From Candidatus Nitrospira nitrificans (GTDB taxonomy: Bacteria; Nitrospirota; Nitrospiria; Nitrospirales; Nitrospiraceae), in contig NZ_CZPZ01000031.1 of NCBI RefSeq assembly GCF_001458775.1, forward strand, positions 62,001 to 126,000: a stretch of 64,000 nt of DNA, written 5' to 3'. Both the position numbers and the translations under genes were made by a program. The notes beneath the pieces are model-generated. The model was given only the letters and a program-made list of their open reading frames with translations, was not told the origin of the DNA and did no database searches. Positions 1 to 8,002 of this stretch are shown piece by piece (the stretch's first letter is position 1; each line of letters begins with the position of its first letter).

Positions 1-164
1 ATCTGCTGGAACTGTTGGATCCAGGCCAGGGCCTGCACGATGGATTGCACGAGATTGGCCGTGTCGATGACAGGAATCCCTCCGGCATGGAGTTTCGACA
101 TTGGACTCACGGGGATCATCACGACGATTGCCATCGCGATCAACGCGCGTTTTATGTGTGACAT
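1..164 (-). CDS. VirB5/TrbJ-like conjugal transfer protein, N-terminal part only
   Basis: The reading frame starts with ATG at 164, behind a clear AAGGAG site, and runs off the left edge of the window after 54 codons. The first 28 or so residues form a basic start plus a hydrophobic signal segment, then the mature protein begins near GGIPVIDTANLVQ and a helical stretch WIQQFQQ. This pattern (signal peptide, then VIDxxNL and a coiled helix) is typical of the periplasmic VirB5/TrbJ proteins of type IV secretion systems. It lies directly behind the VirB6 gene on the same strand, which supports the call. The body of the protein is outside the window, so the family call rests on the first third only. 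Confidence 0.65.
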   Translation of the reverse strand, partial: MSHIKRALIAMAIVVMIPVSPMSKLHAGGIPVIDTANLVQSIVQALAWIQQFQQ

Positions 165-167
165 GCC

Positions 168-1214
168 TTACTCCTTTCGCGAGACGCTGTTGCGTAACCG
201 TTCTAACGAGGTCCGTTGATAGAGGTCGCTCCCTGGCTGAGGCTTCCCGGAAGAGAGCGCGCTCAGCAAAGCGCGGGCGGTTCCGGTTCGCGGCCCACTC
301 AGAGATCCGCCGCTGGAAGCCACGGCCAACGGGACCAATCGACTCAGACCGGACGTGACGCTGTGCAGGAGCAACATTCCACTCCTGGTGGCATCGCCAC
401 CGGGGTTCCCCAACGAGAGGCCTCCGGCCAAACTTGCTCCCAGGGACGCGACATGGAGCAAGACATAGGCGGCGGTGATGGAGAGGAACAGCAGGCCGAC
501 GACATCTGCCAGGATCGAGGTGGTTGAATAGGCACTTAGCACGTGCAGACAGGCATTTCGCAGGAGGCTCGCGAGAAAGGTGATGACCGCCATGATGAGG
601 ATGTTGGTGAAGACGGCGACCAGCGCGCTGGATAGCCAATTCTCCGCATAGCGCTGCGTCACGGGAAACATCGCGCAGAAGATGAAGGCGGGTCCGACCG
701 CAAGTAACAGGGCGAGGCTCACTTTTGCGACGAGAAAGAGTCCCATCGCGACAAAGGCCATCACGATCGACGCCGTGGCACAGATCGCTCCCGCGATGAA
801 GAGGGAGAATTGCGGGACCAGTCCAGAACTCGCTTCGGTGAACAGCGTTTCCATCAACGTCGTGAAGGGGTCGGCCATCTGGTCGATGGCGCCTCCCATC
901 GAGAGCACCCCGCCGAAGGCAGAGGCGAAGGCCTCTTGAATGCCGTCCAATCCTTCCTTCACGAGACTCCGATACTGTGGCCCGTTCAACGTCAGCCCGG
1001 TGATGAGCGCCACGCGAAACCAGCGCCAGACGAGGGCCGTGACCGGTTCCTGCACGTCGCCGCGCATGACCTGAAAGCCGGTCCACATGACATAGAGCGT
1101 CATGGCGGTCACGGCGACCGGCGCGAGCACTCCGATGACGGCATCGCTGGAGGCCACGACATAGTGGTCCAGGGCGTTGTTCACCGACTGCTCGATGTAG
1201 GTCGCCATGCCCAT
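168..1214 (-). CDS. virB6: VirB6/TrbL-type inner-membrane channel protein of a type IV secretion system
   Basis: This 348-residue protein has several long hydrophobic helices: about residues 20-45, 140-160, 165-185, 195-225 and 235-265. Between and around them are glycine- and serine-rich loops, including GGVLSMGGAIDQM near residue 105. That is the layout of the TrbL/VirB6 family, the polytopic membrane protein that lines the DNA translocation channel. The C-terminal 60 residues are hydrophilic and likely cytoplasmic. It sits 8 bp after the VirB4 gene and 3 bp before the VirB5-like gene, so it is part of one minus-strand transfer operon. Confidence 0.85.
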   Translation of the reverse strand: MGMATYIEQSVNNALDHYVVASSDAVIGVLAPVAVTAMTLYVMWTGFQVMRGDVQEPVTALVWRWFRVALITGLTLNGPQYRSLVKEGLDGIQEAFASAFGGVLSMGGAIDQMADPFTTLMETLFTEASSGLVPQFSLFIAGAICATASIVMAFVAMGLFLVAKVSLALLLAVGPAFIFCAMFPVTQRYAENWLSSALVAVFTNILIMAVITFLASLLRNACLHVLSAYSTTSILADVVGLLFLSITAAYVLLHVASLGASLAGGLSLGNPGGDATRSGMLLLHSVTSGLSRLVPLAVASSGGSLSGPRTGTARALLSALSSGKPQPGSDLYQRTSLERLRNSVSRKE

Positions 1215-1222
1215 CGGTTGCT

Positions 1223-3718
1223 CTACGCGACTCCTCTTCCGTGCTCCTGCCGGAGACGTTTTCGCGCCGCGATGCGTTCATGAAAGATGGGAAGCCAGTC
1301 TGTGGGATCATCGCCTACTTCGGCTCGGATCTGGTCCAGCAACGCCACGTTGTCCGTTGTACCCGAGAGGACATTCAACAGATCCGTCATGCCGCCCAGG
1401 TCGAATTGCACGATCGCCGAGCTGTGGCCCTGCTTCACGAGAAACAGACGGCTCGCTTCCCCGAGGTTCTTGATGATGTGAAATTCCGCCTCCGTGACTT
1501 TGAACCCCTGCACGTAGTCGTCATGGTCGGCGCGAGGGTTGGGTAAGAAGATCTGGGTCACGCTCTGTTCCACCATCGTTTTGCCGATGGGATGTCTCAA
1601 CACGTCAGAGGGGGATTGCGTGACGAAGACGCCGAGGCCTGATTGTTTGCGGATGGTCTTTTGCTTGTTGAAGGCGAAGTCCGCGAATAGCGGGTCTTGC
1701 AGTGGCTTCCAGAATTCCTCCATGACATAGATGAAGGGCTCGCCTGTAATCAGCCGTTCGGTCAGATGAAGCAGATAGGCCATGATCGGGGTGCGGACTT
1801 CAGGATCGTCCAGAAAGTCCGTATAGTCGTAGCCGAATAATCGTGCGCCGCTGATCTCATGGGAATCGTGTGGATTGTCGAAGGCCCAGCCCAGCGCGTG
1901 ACCGCGGGTCCAACGCTTTAACCGTGCCCGCACACTCTGGTCGCCGGTGGCCAGGAGGTTCTGGCGGAGAAGGGACAGAGAGCGCAGCTCCGGGGAGACC
2001 GTCTCACTCATCACCGTCCGCACGGCATGGCTGATCTCGCTCTGTTCCTTTGAAGTGAGCAGGGGAATCTCGTCACCAGGCTGCTTCACGAGTTGCGCCA
2101 CGAGCTGTTCGCAGAATTGCCAATTTTGGGGGCTGGGCTCGAGCTGCAAGGGATTGAAGCCGGTCGGCATCCCGCGTTTGAGCGACTGATACCTCCCGCC
2201 CATGGCCCGGATCCCGATCTCCGCGCCACGATCTTTGTCGAAGACCACGCAGCGGAGTCCTTGGTACTTGGTCGCGAAGGCCAGGAGGCTCAGTTCCAAC
2301 GCGGTCTTGCCCACACCCGTGCTGCCGCAGATAAAGGTGTTGCCGGGATACTTCTCGTCGCGCGAATCTCGATCCTCCGGTGACACGTGGAAATTGAAAT
2401 AGTAGGGCTGGCCGCTTGGGGTCTTGAACAGGGCCAGGGCTTCGCCCCAGGGATTGCCCGCTCGTTTGCCACGGGCGAAATTGTGAAAAGGACTGAGGCA
2501 AACAAAGTTCCGGCTGGTGATGACGGCTTCGCGCGGCCGCAGACTCCAGTTGCCCGGGATCTGTGCGAACCAGGCACATTCGGGGATCACGTCGACCCGC
2601 GCCATCTTGAACCCCGGCCCATCCTGAAAGACAGCCCGGGCATCGGCGAGCGCGGTGCTCACTGACTCTATCGTGCCGCCAAAGATGGCCAGGCTGTAGT
2701 GGTACTGGCCCAAGTCGATGAGCCCGCTCTGCAGATCGTCCGCGGCCTGATCCATCTGTTCGATCTCGCGCGTCGCCGCGTCTTCCGAGGCGATCAAATG
2801 CCCTTTCTGGGTGGCGAGTGATTTGAGGGCCGCGCGTTTGTTGAGGCACGAAAAGCTCTGGGTCTCGATGTACTCGGCGTCGCTATAGAGGAGACCGTTA
2901 TTCATGCCTGGCTCGGAGAAAGGCGGGTATTCCTGCATGTCGAGAAACCCAGCGAATTTCCGCTCGCGCGGGTGCCAGATTTCCAGCATGCCGGTCCGGT
3001 CGCCGAAGTGCAGGCGAGAAGAGGGGAGGTACGAGGCCAGCGGTGCTCGCCGCAGCGGAATTTCCTCCCAGACGCCATTGATGAGGTAGCTGAGAAAGGC
3101 CAGCTGGTCGGAGTACAGGATGTCTCGTTTCGTGTAGGTACCGAGGCGGATGGGCCCATAGCGACTGAGACTCGCTTCGAGTTGTTTGCTCATGTCTTCC
3201 AAGACGGTCAGCTGTGCGGTTTCCTGCTCTCGTCGTTGAACTATCGTGCGGGTACCCATGCGAGTGAAGAAGCTTGCGACCTTGGACGGAAAGGGTCGGT
3301 ACAGCAGGGAGAGGTACAGCTCCGTCGCCATTTGTCGATGCTGCGTAAATGACTGATAGTAGCGATCGCTCAGGTGTTGGCAGAAGGGATTGGGCGAGGT
3401 GCCTTGCAACCGTTCAGTGACGACCCGCCGAATTTTATGCGACCAGACCGCGAAAGACCCGCCGCCCAAGGATCGGAGAAACTGGTGCAGCGCTTCTTTG
3501 CGCAGCAGGACTTCTGAACGGTCCGCTGTTTCGAACGTGATCCCGTCCAGTTTCCAACAGGCCAGATACTCTCCACCGGTCAAGGTGATGACGGTGGGCG
3601 TGATCGATGTGCCCAGCGGGATATAGTCACTCGCAGGAATCTGCGCGGACGCGGCTTTCGCGAGCGCGGCTCTAGTCCTCATTCTTTGTCTCTGTTCAAC
3701 CTGCTGCATTGAGAACAC
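1223..3718 (-). CDS. virB4: VirB4/TrbE conjugal transfer ATPase
   Basis: At 831 residues this is the usual length of the CagE/TrbE/VirB4 family, the cytoplasmic ATPases that power pilus assembly and substrate transfer. A Walker A motif GSTGVGKT lies near residue 463 and is followed by CVVFDKDRGAEI, typical of VirB4. The segment VMEEFWKPLQDP near residue 655 matches the Walker B region, and ARADHDDYVQGFKVTEAEF near residue 740 the conserved C-terminal part. The N-terminal half is the poorly conserved TrbE_N-like domain. It is intact, so the machine encoded here may be functional. It is the third gene of the minus-strand transfer operon, 20 bp after VirB3. Confidence 0.93.
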   Translation of the reverse strand: MFSMQQVEQRQRMRTRAALAKAASAQIPASDYIPLGTSITPTVITLTGGEYLACWKLDGITFETADRSEVLLRKEALHQFLRSLGGGSFAVWSHKIRRVVTERLQGTSPNPFCQHLSDRYYQSFTQHRQMATELYLSLLYRPFPSKVASFFTRMGTRTIVQRREQETAQLTVLEDMSKQLEASLSRYGPIRLGTYTKRDILYSDQLAFLSYLINGVWEEIPLRRAPLASYLPSSRLHFGDRTGMLEIWHPRERKFAGFLDMQEYPPFSEPGMNNGLLYSDAEYIETQSFSCLNKRAALKSLATQKGHLIASEDAATREIEQMDQAADDLQSGLIDLGQYHYSLAIFGGTIESVSTALADARAVFQDGPGFKMARVDVIPECAWFAQIPGNWSLRPREAVITSRNFVCLSPFHNFARGKRAGNPWGEALALFKTPSGQPYYFNFHVSPEDRDSRDEKYPGNTFICGSTGVGKTALELSLLAFATKYQGLRCVVFDKDRGAEIGIRAMGGRYQSLKRGMPTGFNPLQLEPSPQNWQFCEQLVAQLVKQPGDEIPLLTSKEQSEISHAVRTVMSETVSPELRSLSLLRQNLLATGDQSVRARLKRWTRGHALGWAFDNPHDSHEISGARLFGYDYTDFLDDPEVRTPIMAYLLHLTERLITGEPFIYVMEEFWKPLQDPLFADFAFNKQKTIRKQSGLGVFVTQSPSDVLRHPIGKTMVEQSVTQIFLPNPRADHDDYVQGFKVTEAEFHIIKNLGEASRLFLVKQGHSSAIVQFDLGGMTDLLNVLSGTTDNVALLDQIRAEVGDDPTDWLPIFHERIAARKRLRQEHGRGVA

Positions 3719-3738
3719 TCAGCACCTCAGCTCTTTCC

Positions 3739-4068
3739 CTACGAACGTCTGGTCTTCCATGACAGGGGGCCATAGGAAATGGCGCCCCACGTCCCGCGAC
3801 TCGGTCCGTGCCGGAGTCGCATCCGTGCCCGCATCATGACTTGGCGCAAGCGCTGATCGTCCGTCTTCGTCGTCTGGCGCATCCAGAGGAGGATGGGAAT
3901 CGTGATCAGCACGAGTGCCAGCGAGAGATAGCCGCTCACGAGGTAGTACAGCCAGACCGATACCAAGAGAGTCAGGCCGCCGATCAGGATCAGCGGCACG
4001 ATCGGCACGCCGCCCAACATCGCGGGCCTCGTGCAACCGGTGAAGATGGGATCGCGAAAGCCGTCCAT
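3739..4068 (-). CDS. virB3: VirB3/TrbD-like transfer protein
   Basis: This is a 109-residue protein that begins MDGFRDPIFTGCTRPAMLGGVP, the N-terminal signature of VirB3 (short start, FxGLTRPAM-like motif). One long hydrophobic stretch, or a pair of helices, covers residues 22-62, and a basic tail follows. VirB3 works with VirB4 at the inner membrane in pilus assembly. It starts one base after the VirB2 stop region and precedes VirB4, the standard B2-B3-B4 order. A second frame across this DNA (3719-4036) is only a shadow. Confidence 0.85.
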   Translation of the reverse strand: MDGFRDPIFTGCTRPAMLGGVPIVPLILIGGLTLLVSVWLYYLVSGYLSLALVLITIPILLWMRQTTKTDDQRLRQVMMRARMRLRHGPSRGTWGAISYGPLSWKTRRS

Positions 4069-4069
4069 G

Positions 4070-4429
4070 TCAGTTGATCAACCAGGCCGCGATCCCCGCA
4101 GCGCCGCCCACCAAGATGCCGCCGATCACGACGTTGCTCACGTCGGACCATTGGGCATGGCTGAAGGCCATCTTGAACCCGGCCCACATGATGGCGACGG
4201 TAAAGAGGGTCACCGCCACACTCGTCAGGACCGTTTGCACATTCTGCATCACGGTGTTCACCTTGGTGATCTGGGCCCAGGCCGGGTCCGATTCCAACAG
4301 GATGGCCACCCCGAGAAGCCACGAGGCTGCCGCGATCAGTCGCCCATTCCCTCGGCTGATGCCTCTCACTGTCCCTGTCCCTAACGTCTTCTCCTTCGTC
4401 ACCCCCGCTCTCGTCATCACCTCTTCCAT
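4070..4429 (-). CDS. virB2: VirB2/TrbC-like conjugative pilin
   Basis: The gene encodes the pilin subunit, with a long signal region ending near DPAWA, then a mature part with two hydrophobic helices (TVLTSVAVTLFTVAIMWAGF and VVIGGILVGGAAGIAAWLI). This is the standard TrbC/VirB2 layout. I chose ATG 4429 because AAAGGAAGG lies just upstream at good spacing. An in-frame ATG at 4489 would add 20 residues without any clear ribosome site. It is the first gene of the transfer operon, whose promoter should lie in 4430-4600. Confidence 0.85.
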   Translation of the reverse strand: MEEVMTRAGVTKEKTLGTGTVRGISRGNGRLIAAASWLLGVAILLESDPAWAQITKVNTVMQNVQTVLTSVAVTLFTVAIMWAGFKMAFSHAQWSDVSNVVIGGILVGGAAGIAAWLIN

Positions 4430-4869
4430 CTTCCCTTCCTTTCTGTGAAGTGGCATCTGTGGCCAGTTTGTAGCGTCTTCTGCTCGCACTCATCGCCAAA
4501 CGGGGTGACATGTAGTGAGGTTCAGTTTTTGATGCAAGCCTGTTGGAAGTACGTATGTGCGGAGAGGACGGCTGAAGACAGTAGGGTGGAGAGGGGTAGA
4601 TCGGCCGCAACGAGGTTGATCCAGTACCGCGCGCTCATCCGTCATTGTCAGTCGATCGGACTTGTTTGGCCATGGAAGGCCGATGGCCTGCCGCGCACGG
4701 ATCGTCTGACGCAGCGTCCGCGCCAGCACAGATCTGTCACGGCCGCCGCTGAATGCTCATCCGACCCGTGCTGCTTCGGCAGTCCTCGCCCTGTCACCTC
4801 CGTTGTCCTGCCCTGGCGCTTCGGTTTCTGCGAAAGCGCCAGTGCGTTCAACTTTTGGGAGGTGCCACC
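4430..4869. other. Intergenic region between divergent transfer operon and radC
   Basis: This stretch of about 440 bp should hold the divergent promoters of the transfer operon and of radC. The open frames that cross it have no ribosome site and no family resemblance. The frame in front of radC stays open back to 4753, but the GGGAGG site points to the start at 4870. I see no tRNA, repeat array or clear operator. Confidence 0.5.
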
Positions 4870-5343
4870 ATGGCCAAACAATCATTCAAACAACTCAACG
4901 TTCCACGCTTCATTCCTCGCTACCGGGTCACGCTCGTCTCTGAGGGCGGTCACACTGCTCCATACGGCGTTCTTCGCGATTCCGCTGCAGCGGCCGCAGC
5001 GCTGCGTCCATGCTTTGACGGTCTCGATCGCGAGCAGTTCCTCGTCTGTTGTCTCGATGCGAAGAACGTTGGCATCGGCGTGAACATCGTCTCGATCGGC
5101 TCGCTTACGCTCAGCATTGTCCATGTCCGCGAAGTGTTCAAGTCCGCCATCCTCCTCAACGCTGCTGCGATCATCGCGGTCCACAATCACCCGTCCGGTG
5201 ATCCCACACCGAGCCCGGAGGATCGGACGCTCACGACACGATTGCGGGAAGCTGGAGACTTACTGGGCATCAGATTACTCGACCATCTGATTCTCGGTGA
5301 CGACCGTCTCTATAGTTTTGCCGATCAGGGCTGGCTGCTGTGA
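4870..5343 (+). CDS. radC: RadC/JAB-domain protein of the mobile-element type
   Basis: This 157-residue protein carries the JAMM metal-binding motif HNHPSGDPTPSPED near residues 102-115, with a conserved LNAAAIIAVHNHP lead-in and a C-terminal LLDHLILGDDRLYSF. Those are the marks of RadC (COG2003). It lacks the N-terminal helix-hairpin-helix part of housekeeping RadC (about 225 residues), as is usual for copies on plasmids, phages and integrative elements. GGGAGG sits 8 bp before the chosen ATG. Its position beside a conjugation operon fits an accessory gene of an integrated element. The exact role of these short RadC proteins is not settled. Confidence 0.88.
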   Translation: MAKQSFKQLNVPRFIPRYRVTLVSEGGHTAPYGVLRDSAAAAAALRPCFDGLDREQFLVCCLDAKNVGIGVNIVSIGSLTLSIVHVREVFKSAILLNAAAIIAVHNHPSGDPTPSPEDRTLTTRLREAGDLLGIRLLDHLILGDDRLYSFADQGWLL

Positions 5344-6016
5344 GGTAACAGCCAAAGTCCTGTTGCGCATCCTGTCCATTATCCTTCTGAACAGATGACG
5401 CCTGTCGACACCTTCGGAAGATTCCAGGTTCCTACTACAAGTGGTGGTCTGCTCTTGACACAGCGGACGCCTAAAAAATAGGCAAGGTTCTGAAGAGGGC
5501 GCAGTGCGCTGTCACTAGTGTGCTCACCTCGATTTGTTCACAAGGTTATCCCCAGAAGATGGGGACGACGGGCTGAGCGTGATGGCCTCGCTCTCGTTCC
5601 ACGGGTGCTGCATAGGCGAGCAGTGGCGACCAGGTGTTCGCGGCGGGGTGCAGGATATTTGTACCCACGATTTCAGTCTTTGACTATTGCCAATGTAGCA
5701 GTGGTCGACTATATTTCACGAGGCTTAAGTATTCATGCGTTATAGGTCAAAGAATAGTGGCTGGACTTGATTCATCGTTCCTTCCTTTCCAAGTATCCAA
5801 CAATCTATTCTCCTCTAATTGTTCCCGGTGCATGCTCAGAGCTGATGGGTGTCGTACGTCAGTCAAGCTGGATGTCGCTCCCGCAAAACTATTTCCCCTC
5901 ATACTATAGGAAGCTTCCCGGCAGTCTGTGGGGATAGACCGATTGGGGTCGCCTTGTACGAAGACGAGAGAGCCTATTTACTTAAATGATCAATGGCTTA
6001 GCTGGCGGGATTGAGT
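5344..6016. other. Gene-poor spacer between mobile block and envelope operon
   Basis: About 670 bp hold no convincing gene. Two overlapping plus-strand frames (5518-5745 and 5634-5909) lack ribosome sites and protein-like composition. Small inverted repeats are present: GCCTA/TAGGC around a five-A loop at 5469-5483, CCCCA/TGGGG at 5550-5564, and the 10-bp palindrome GGAAGCTTCC at 5909-5918. The last lies about 100 bp upstream of the sigma-54 site and could be an activator site. The stretch is noticeably AT-richer than the transfer genes. Confidence 0.45.
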
Positions 6017-6032
6017 TGGAATGAGCTTTGCT
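6017..6032 (+). promoter_or_regulatory. Sigma-54 (-24/-12) promoter of the envelope operon
   Basis: The sequence TGGAATGAGCTTTGCT matches the RpoN consensus TGGCACG-N4-TTGCW. GG and GC are exactly 10 bp apart, and the TTGCT element is perfect. It lies 56 bp upstream of the first start codon, so transcription would begin near 6044. TTGAGT (6011-6016) and ACTCAA (6042-6047) flank it as a small inverted repeat. The last gene of the operon is a sigma-54 activator, which supports the assignment. Confidence 0.7.
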
Positions 6033-6087
6033 GGATTAGCGACTCAAGACGAACTGAATCTCAGGGTAGTACAGGAGGTTTGAGGAC

Positions 6088-6954
6088 ATGATGGTGGAAG
6101 GAGGAATCTCCATGTGTGAGGTGCGTTGGAATCAATCGGAAAAAATAGGGCGTGTGGCAGCGTGGTTGCAGAGGTGGAACTGTCTATTGCCGGTCTTGCT
6201 TGTTGTGCTGGTCTCTTTACTCGGTGGATGCGCGGGAACACGTGCCACGATTGTAGAGGTGCCGGTCAAACCAAAATTAGTGCTTCCGGGGAATATTGGT
6301 GAGTTTAGGATTCAAGACTTTGGAGGGCCTGCTGACTGCGCGAGGGACTTATGGACAGGGATCCATGAACTGGCTGTAAGAGGAAAGCTTACTCCAGTGG
6401 ATCCTCGCTTCCGCTCCGTGGAAGAACCACTACATATCACAGGCACTATTGAAGATTGTTCCCTAAGGATGGGGTATGGAGCATTGAAAGCTACGATAAC
6501 ACTGTCCCTCGGGGAAAAACCGTTGCATCAGGAACTAGTGCGACAAGAAACCACTCGACCGGGCGCCTCTCGGGAGGAAGTGCGTGGGATATTAGTCGAT
6601 CGGGCGGTGAAGCAGGTAGCCTCGATTTTTGTGTCGGACTGGAAATCAGAGTTGCGAGAGGTGTGCGCTCAGGGATCGAGCGATCCGGTGTGGATTGCAC
6701 TCCACGACAAGAATTGGAAACACGCCCGTGAACTAGTGTCTGAATTGACCCGCAAAGACTCCCAAGACCATTGTGCCTGGTTCAATTCCGGCATTACCCA
6801 CGAGGGCCTCAAACAATTTGATGAAGCAGTGCGGAGTTATCAGAAGGCAGTCGACGTGGATCAAAATGAAAAATATAGTCAGGCGCTCTCACGCGCCAAG
6901 CGCTCACTTGATAGTTTCAGGGCCATCAATGCTGAAAGAAGGCCTGGAGAGTAA
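6088..6954 (+). CDS. Outer-membrane-type lipoprotein with C-terminal TPR-like segment
   Basis: The protein is about 288 residues. A basic, long N-region is followed by the hydrophobic segment LLPVLLVVLVSLLGGC, where LGGC is a lipobox. The mature part has a beta-rich domain with repeated THGT-like and TITLSL strands (residues 60-185). It resembles other small envelope proteins but I do not recognise a family. Residues 205-275 (WFNSGITHEGLKQFDEAVRSYQKAV) read as one TPR unit with flanking helices. Two starts are possible: ATG 6088 behind AGGAGG, or ATG 6112 behind GGAGGAATCTCC. First gene of the sigma-54 operon; the next gene starts 4 bp after its stop. Confidence 0.75.
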   Translation: MMVEGGISMCEVRWNQSEKIGRVAAWLQRWNCLLPVLLVVLVSLLGGCAGTRATIVEVPVKPKLVLPGNIGEFRIQDFGGPADCARDLWTGIHELAVRGKLTPVDPRFRSVEEPLHITGTIEDCSLRMGYGALKATITLSLGEKPLHQELVRQETTRPGASREEVRGILVDRAVKQVASIFVSDWKSELREVCAQGSSDPVWIALHDKNWKHARELVSELTRKDSQDHCAWFNSGITHEGLKQFDEAVRSYQKAVDVDQNEKYSQALSRAKRSLDSFRAINAERRPGE

Positions 6955-6958
6955 GCCC

Positions 6959-7963
6959 ATGAGAAAGCGTTTGCGCAAAACAGTTGTCCGTAAGGCGTCC
7001 GTGACCGGGAGCAGAGCGGTCGCGTGCCAGGTCGTCATTATACTGGTCGCGGTGCTATTGGGAATCATGTGCATTCCCTCTGTGCATGCCGAGCCAGTGG
7101 TGCGAGTATTGTTCGGGGATACTTGCTCATTTTTGCCAGAACGAGAACCTCCAGAATGGTTATTCAAACGCCCGAGGACGGATGACAAGGTTGGAGTTGG
7201 GAGCGCTGATCGCATGCCGAAGTCATCCGAACAGATTCAAGTGGCGGAACAGAATGCTCGCGCCGAACTGGCCAAGGAGATCGAAGTCTCGGTGAAAGAA
7301 GAGGTGAAGATCTTTATGGAGGAACGGAACGATTCTGCAATGAAGGGCATTTCGCACGAAGGCGAACAACAGATCTCCCTGGAGGCACGCCAGGTTGTTG
7401 ATCAAATGTTGTCAGGTTCGGAAATAAGAGAGAGGTATCTGGATCGTAAGAACTGCGTTACCTATGCCCTCGCAATCGCTCCAAAGGCCGCGGTGGAAGC
7501 GGTGCAGAAGAAACTTGCTGAACAATTGCGTCGCCAATTCAAGCTTAAACCATTCATGCTGCTTGATCGATCCGAAGGGAGAGGCGAAGTAACAGCAGCT
7601 CTTAGAGCTCAATTGGAGGGGCTGTTCACGAAAATAGGTAATAAGCTAGTGGCTTCCAAGGAGCAGTATGGTCTCTGCTCTGACGACTCGGGGCAACCGC
7701 AGTGCAAAGAGTTAGCCGATACAATCTTTGCTGGATACAAAGTGCTATTGGATAGTGAAGAAACAGCAGCGGGTGACAAGCGAAGGATTTACAGACTTAT
7801 AGGTCAAATTCGGTTCAAGGATCGCCTGATTGCCTCGTTCAACGTTGCCTGCCAGGGAACAGGGAAAGTCGGTGAGGAACATCTGATCGATCAGCGGGCT
7901 GCTGGATCATGTTTTGAAAAAGCCAAACCGACAATTGCAAAGGGAATGGAGGGTTCGGAATGA
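6959..7963 (+). CDS. Secreted LPP20-like periplasmic protein
   Basis: This 334-residue protein has a long basic N-region and a signal peptide ending at SVHA-EP. The segment PPEWLFKRPRTDDKVGVGSADR followed by AEQNARAELAKEIEVSVKEE is the pattern of the LPP20 family (PxW..., VGxA..., Ax..A...L). This fold is known from small lipoproteins and LPS-assembly-related proteins of Gram-negatives, with no defined reaction. The C-terminal half has strands and three cysteines that may pair. I chose ATG 6959, which follows the upstream stop by 4 bp. The frame is open further upstream, but that part overlaps the previous gene. Confidence 0.75.
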   Translation: MRKRLRKTVVRKASVTGSRAVACQVVIILVAVLLGIMCIPSVHAEPVVRVLFGDTCSFLPEREPPEWLFKRPRTDDKVGVGSADRMPKSSEQIQVAEQNARAELAKEIEVSVKEEVKIFMEERNDSAMKGISHEGEQQISLEARQVVDQMLSGSEIRERYLDRKNCVTYALAIAPKAAVEAVQKKLAEQLRRQFKLKPFMLLDRSEGRGEVTAALRAQLEGLFTKIGNKLVASKEQYGLCSDDSGQPQCKELADTIFAGYKVLLDSEETAAGDKRRIYRLIGQIRFKDRLIASFNVACQGTGKVGEEHLIDQRAAGSCFEKAKPTIAKGMEGSE

Positions 7964-8002
7964 GCCGGGATGAGCAGTGTATCGGCTAGGAAAGGGGGAA
8001 GA

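Noticed and set aside
5469-5483. Hairpin GCCTA/TAGGC as terminator of radC
   Set aside because: The stem is only 5 bp and there is no T-run after it.
5541-5560. DnaA-box-like TTATCCCCA near the mobile block
   Set aside because: Only one copy, with a mismatch, and no AT-rich or iteron context; no origin claimed.
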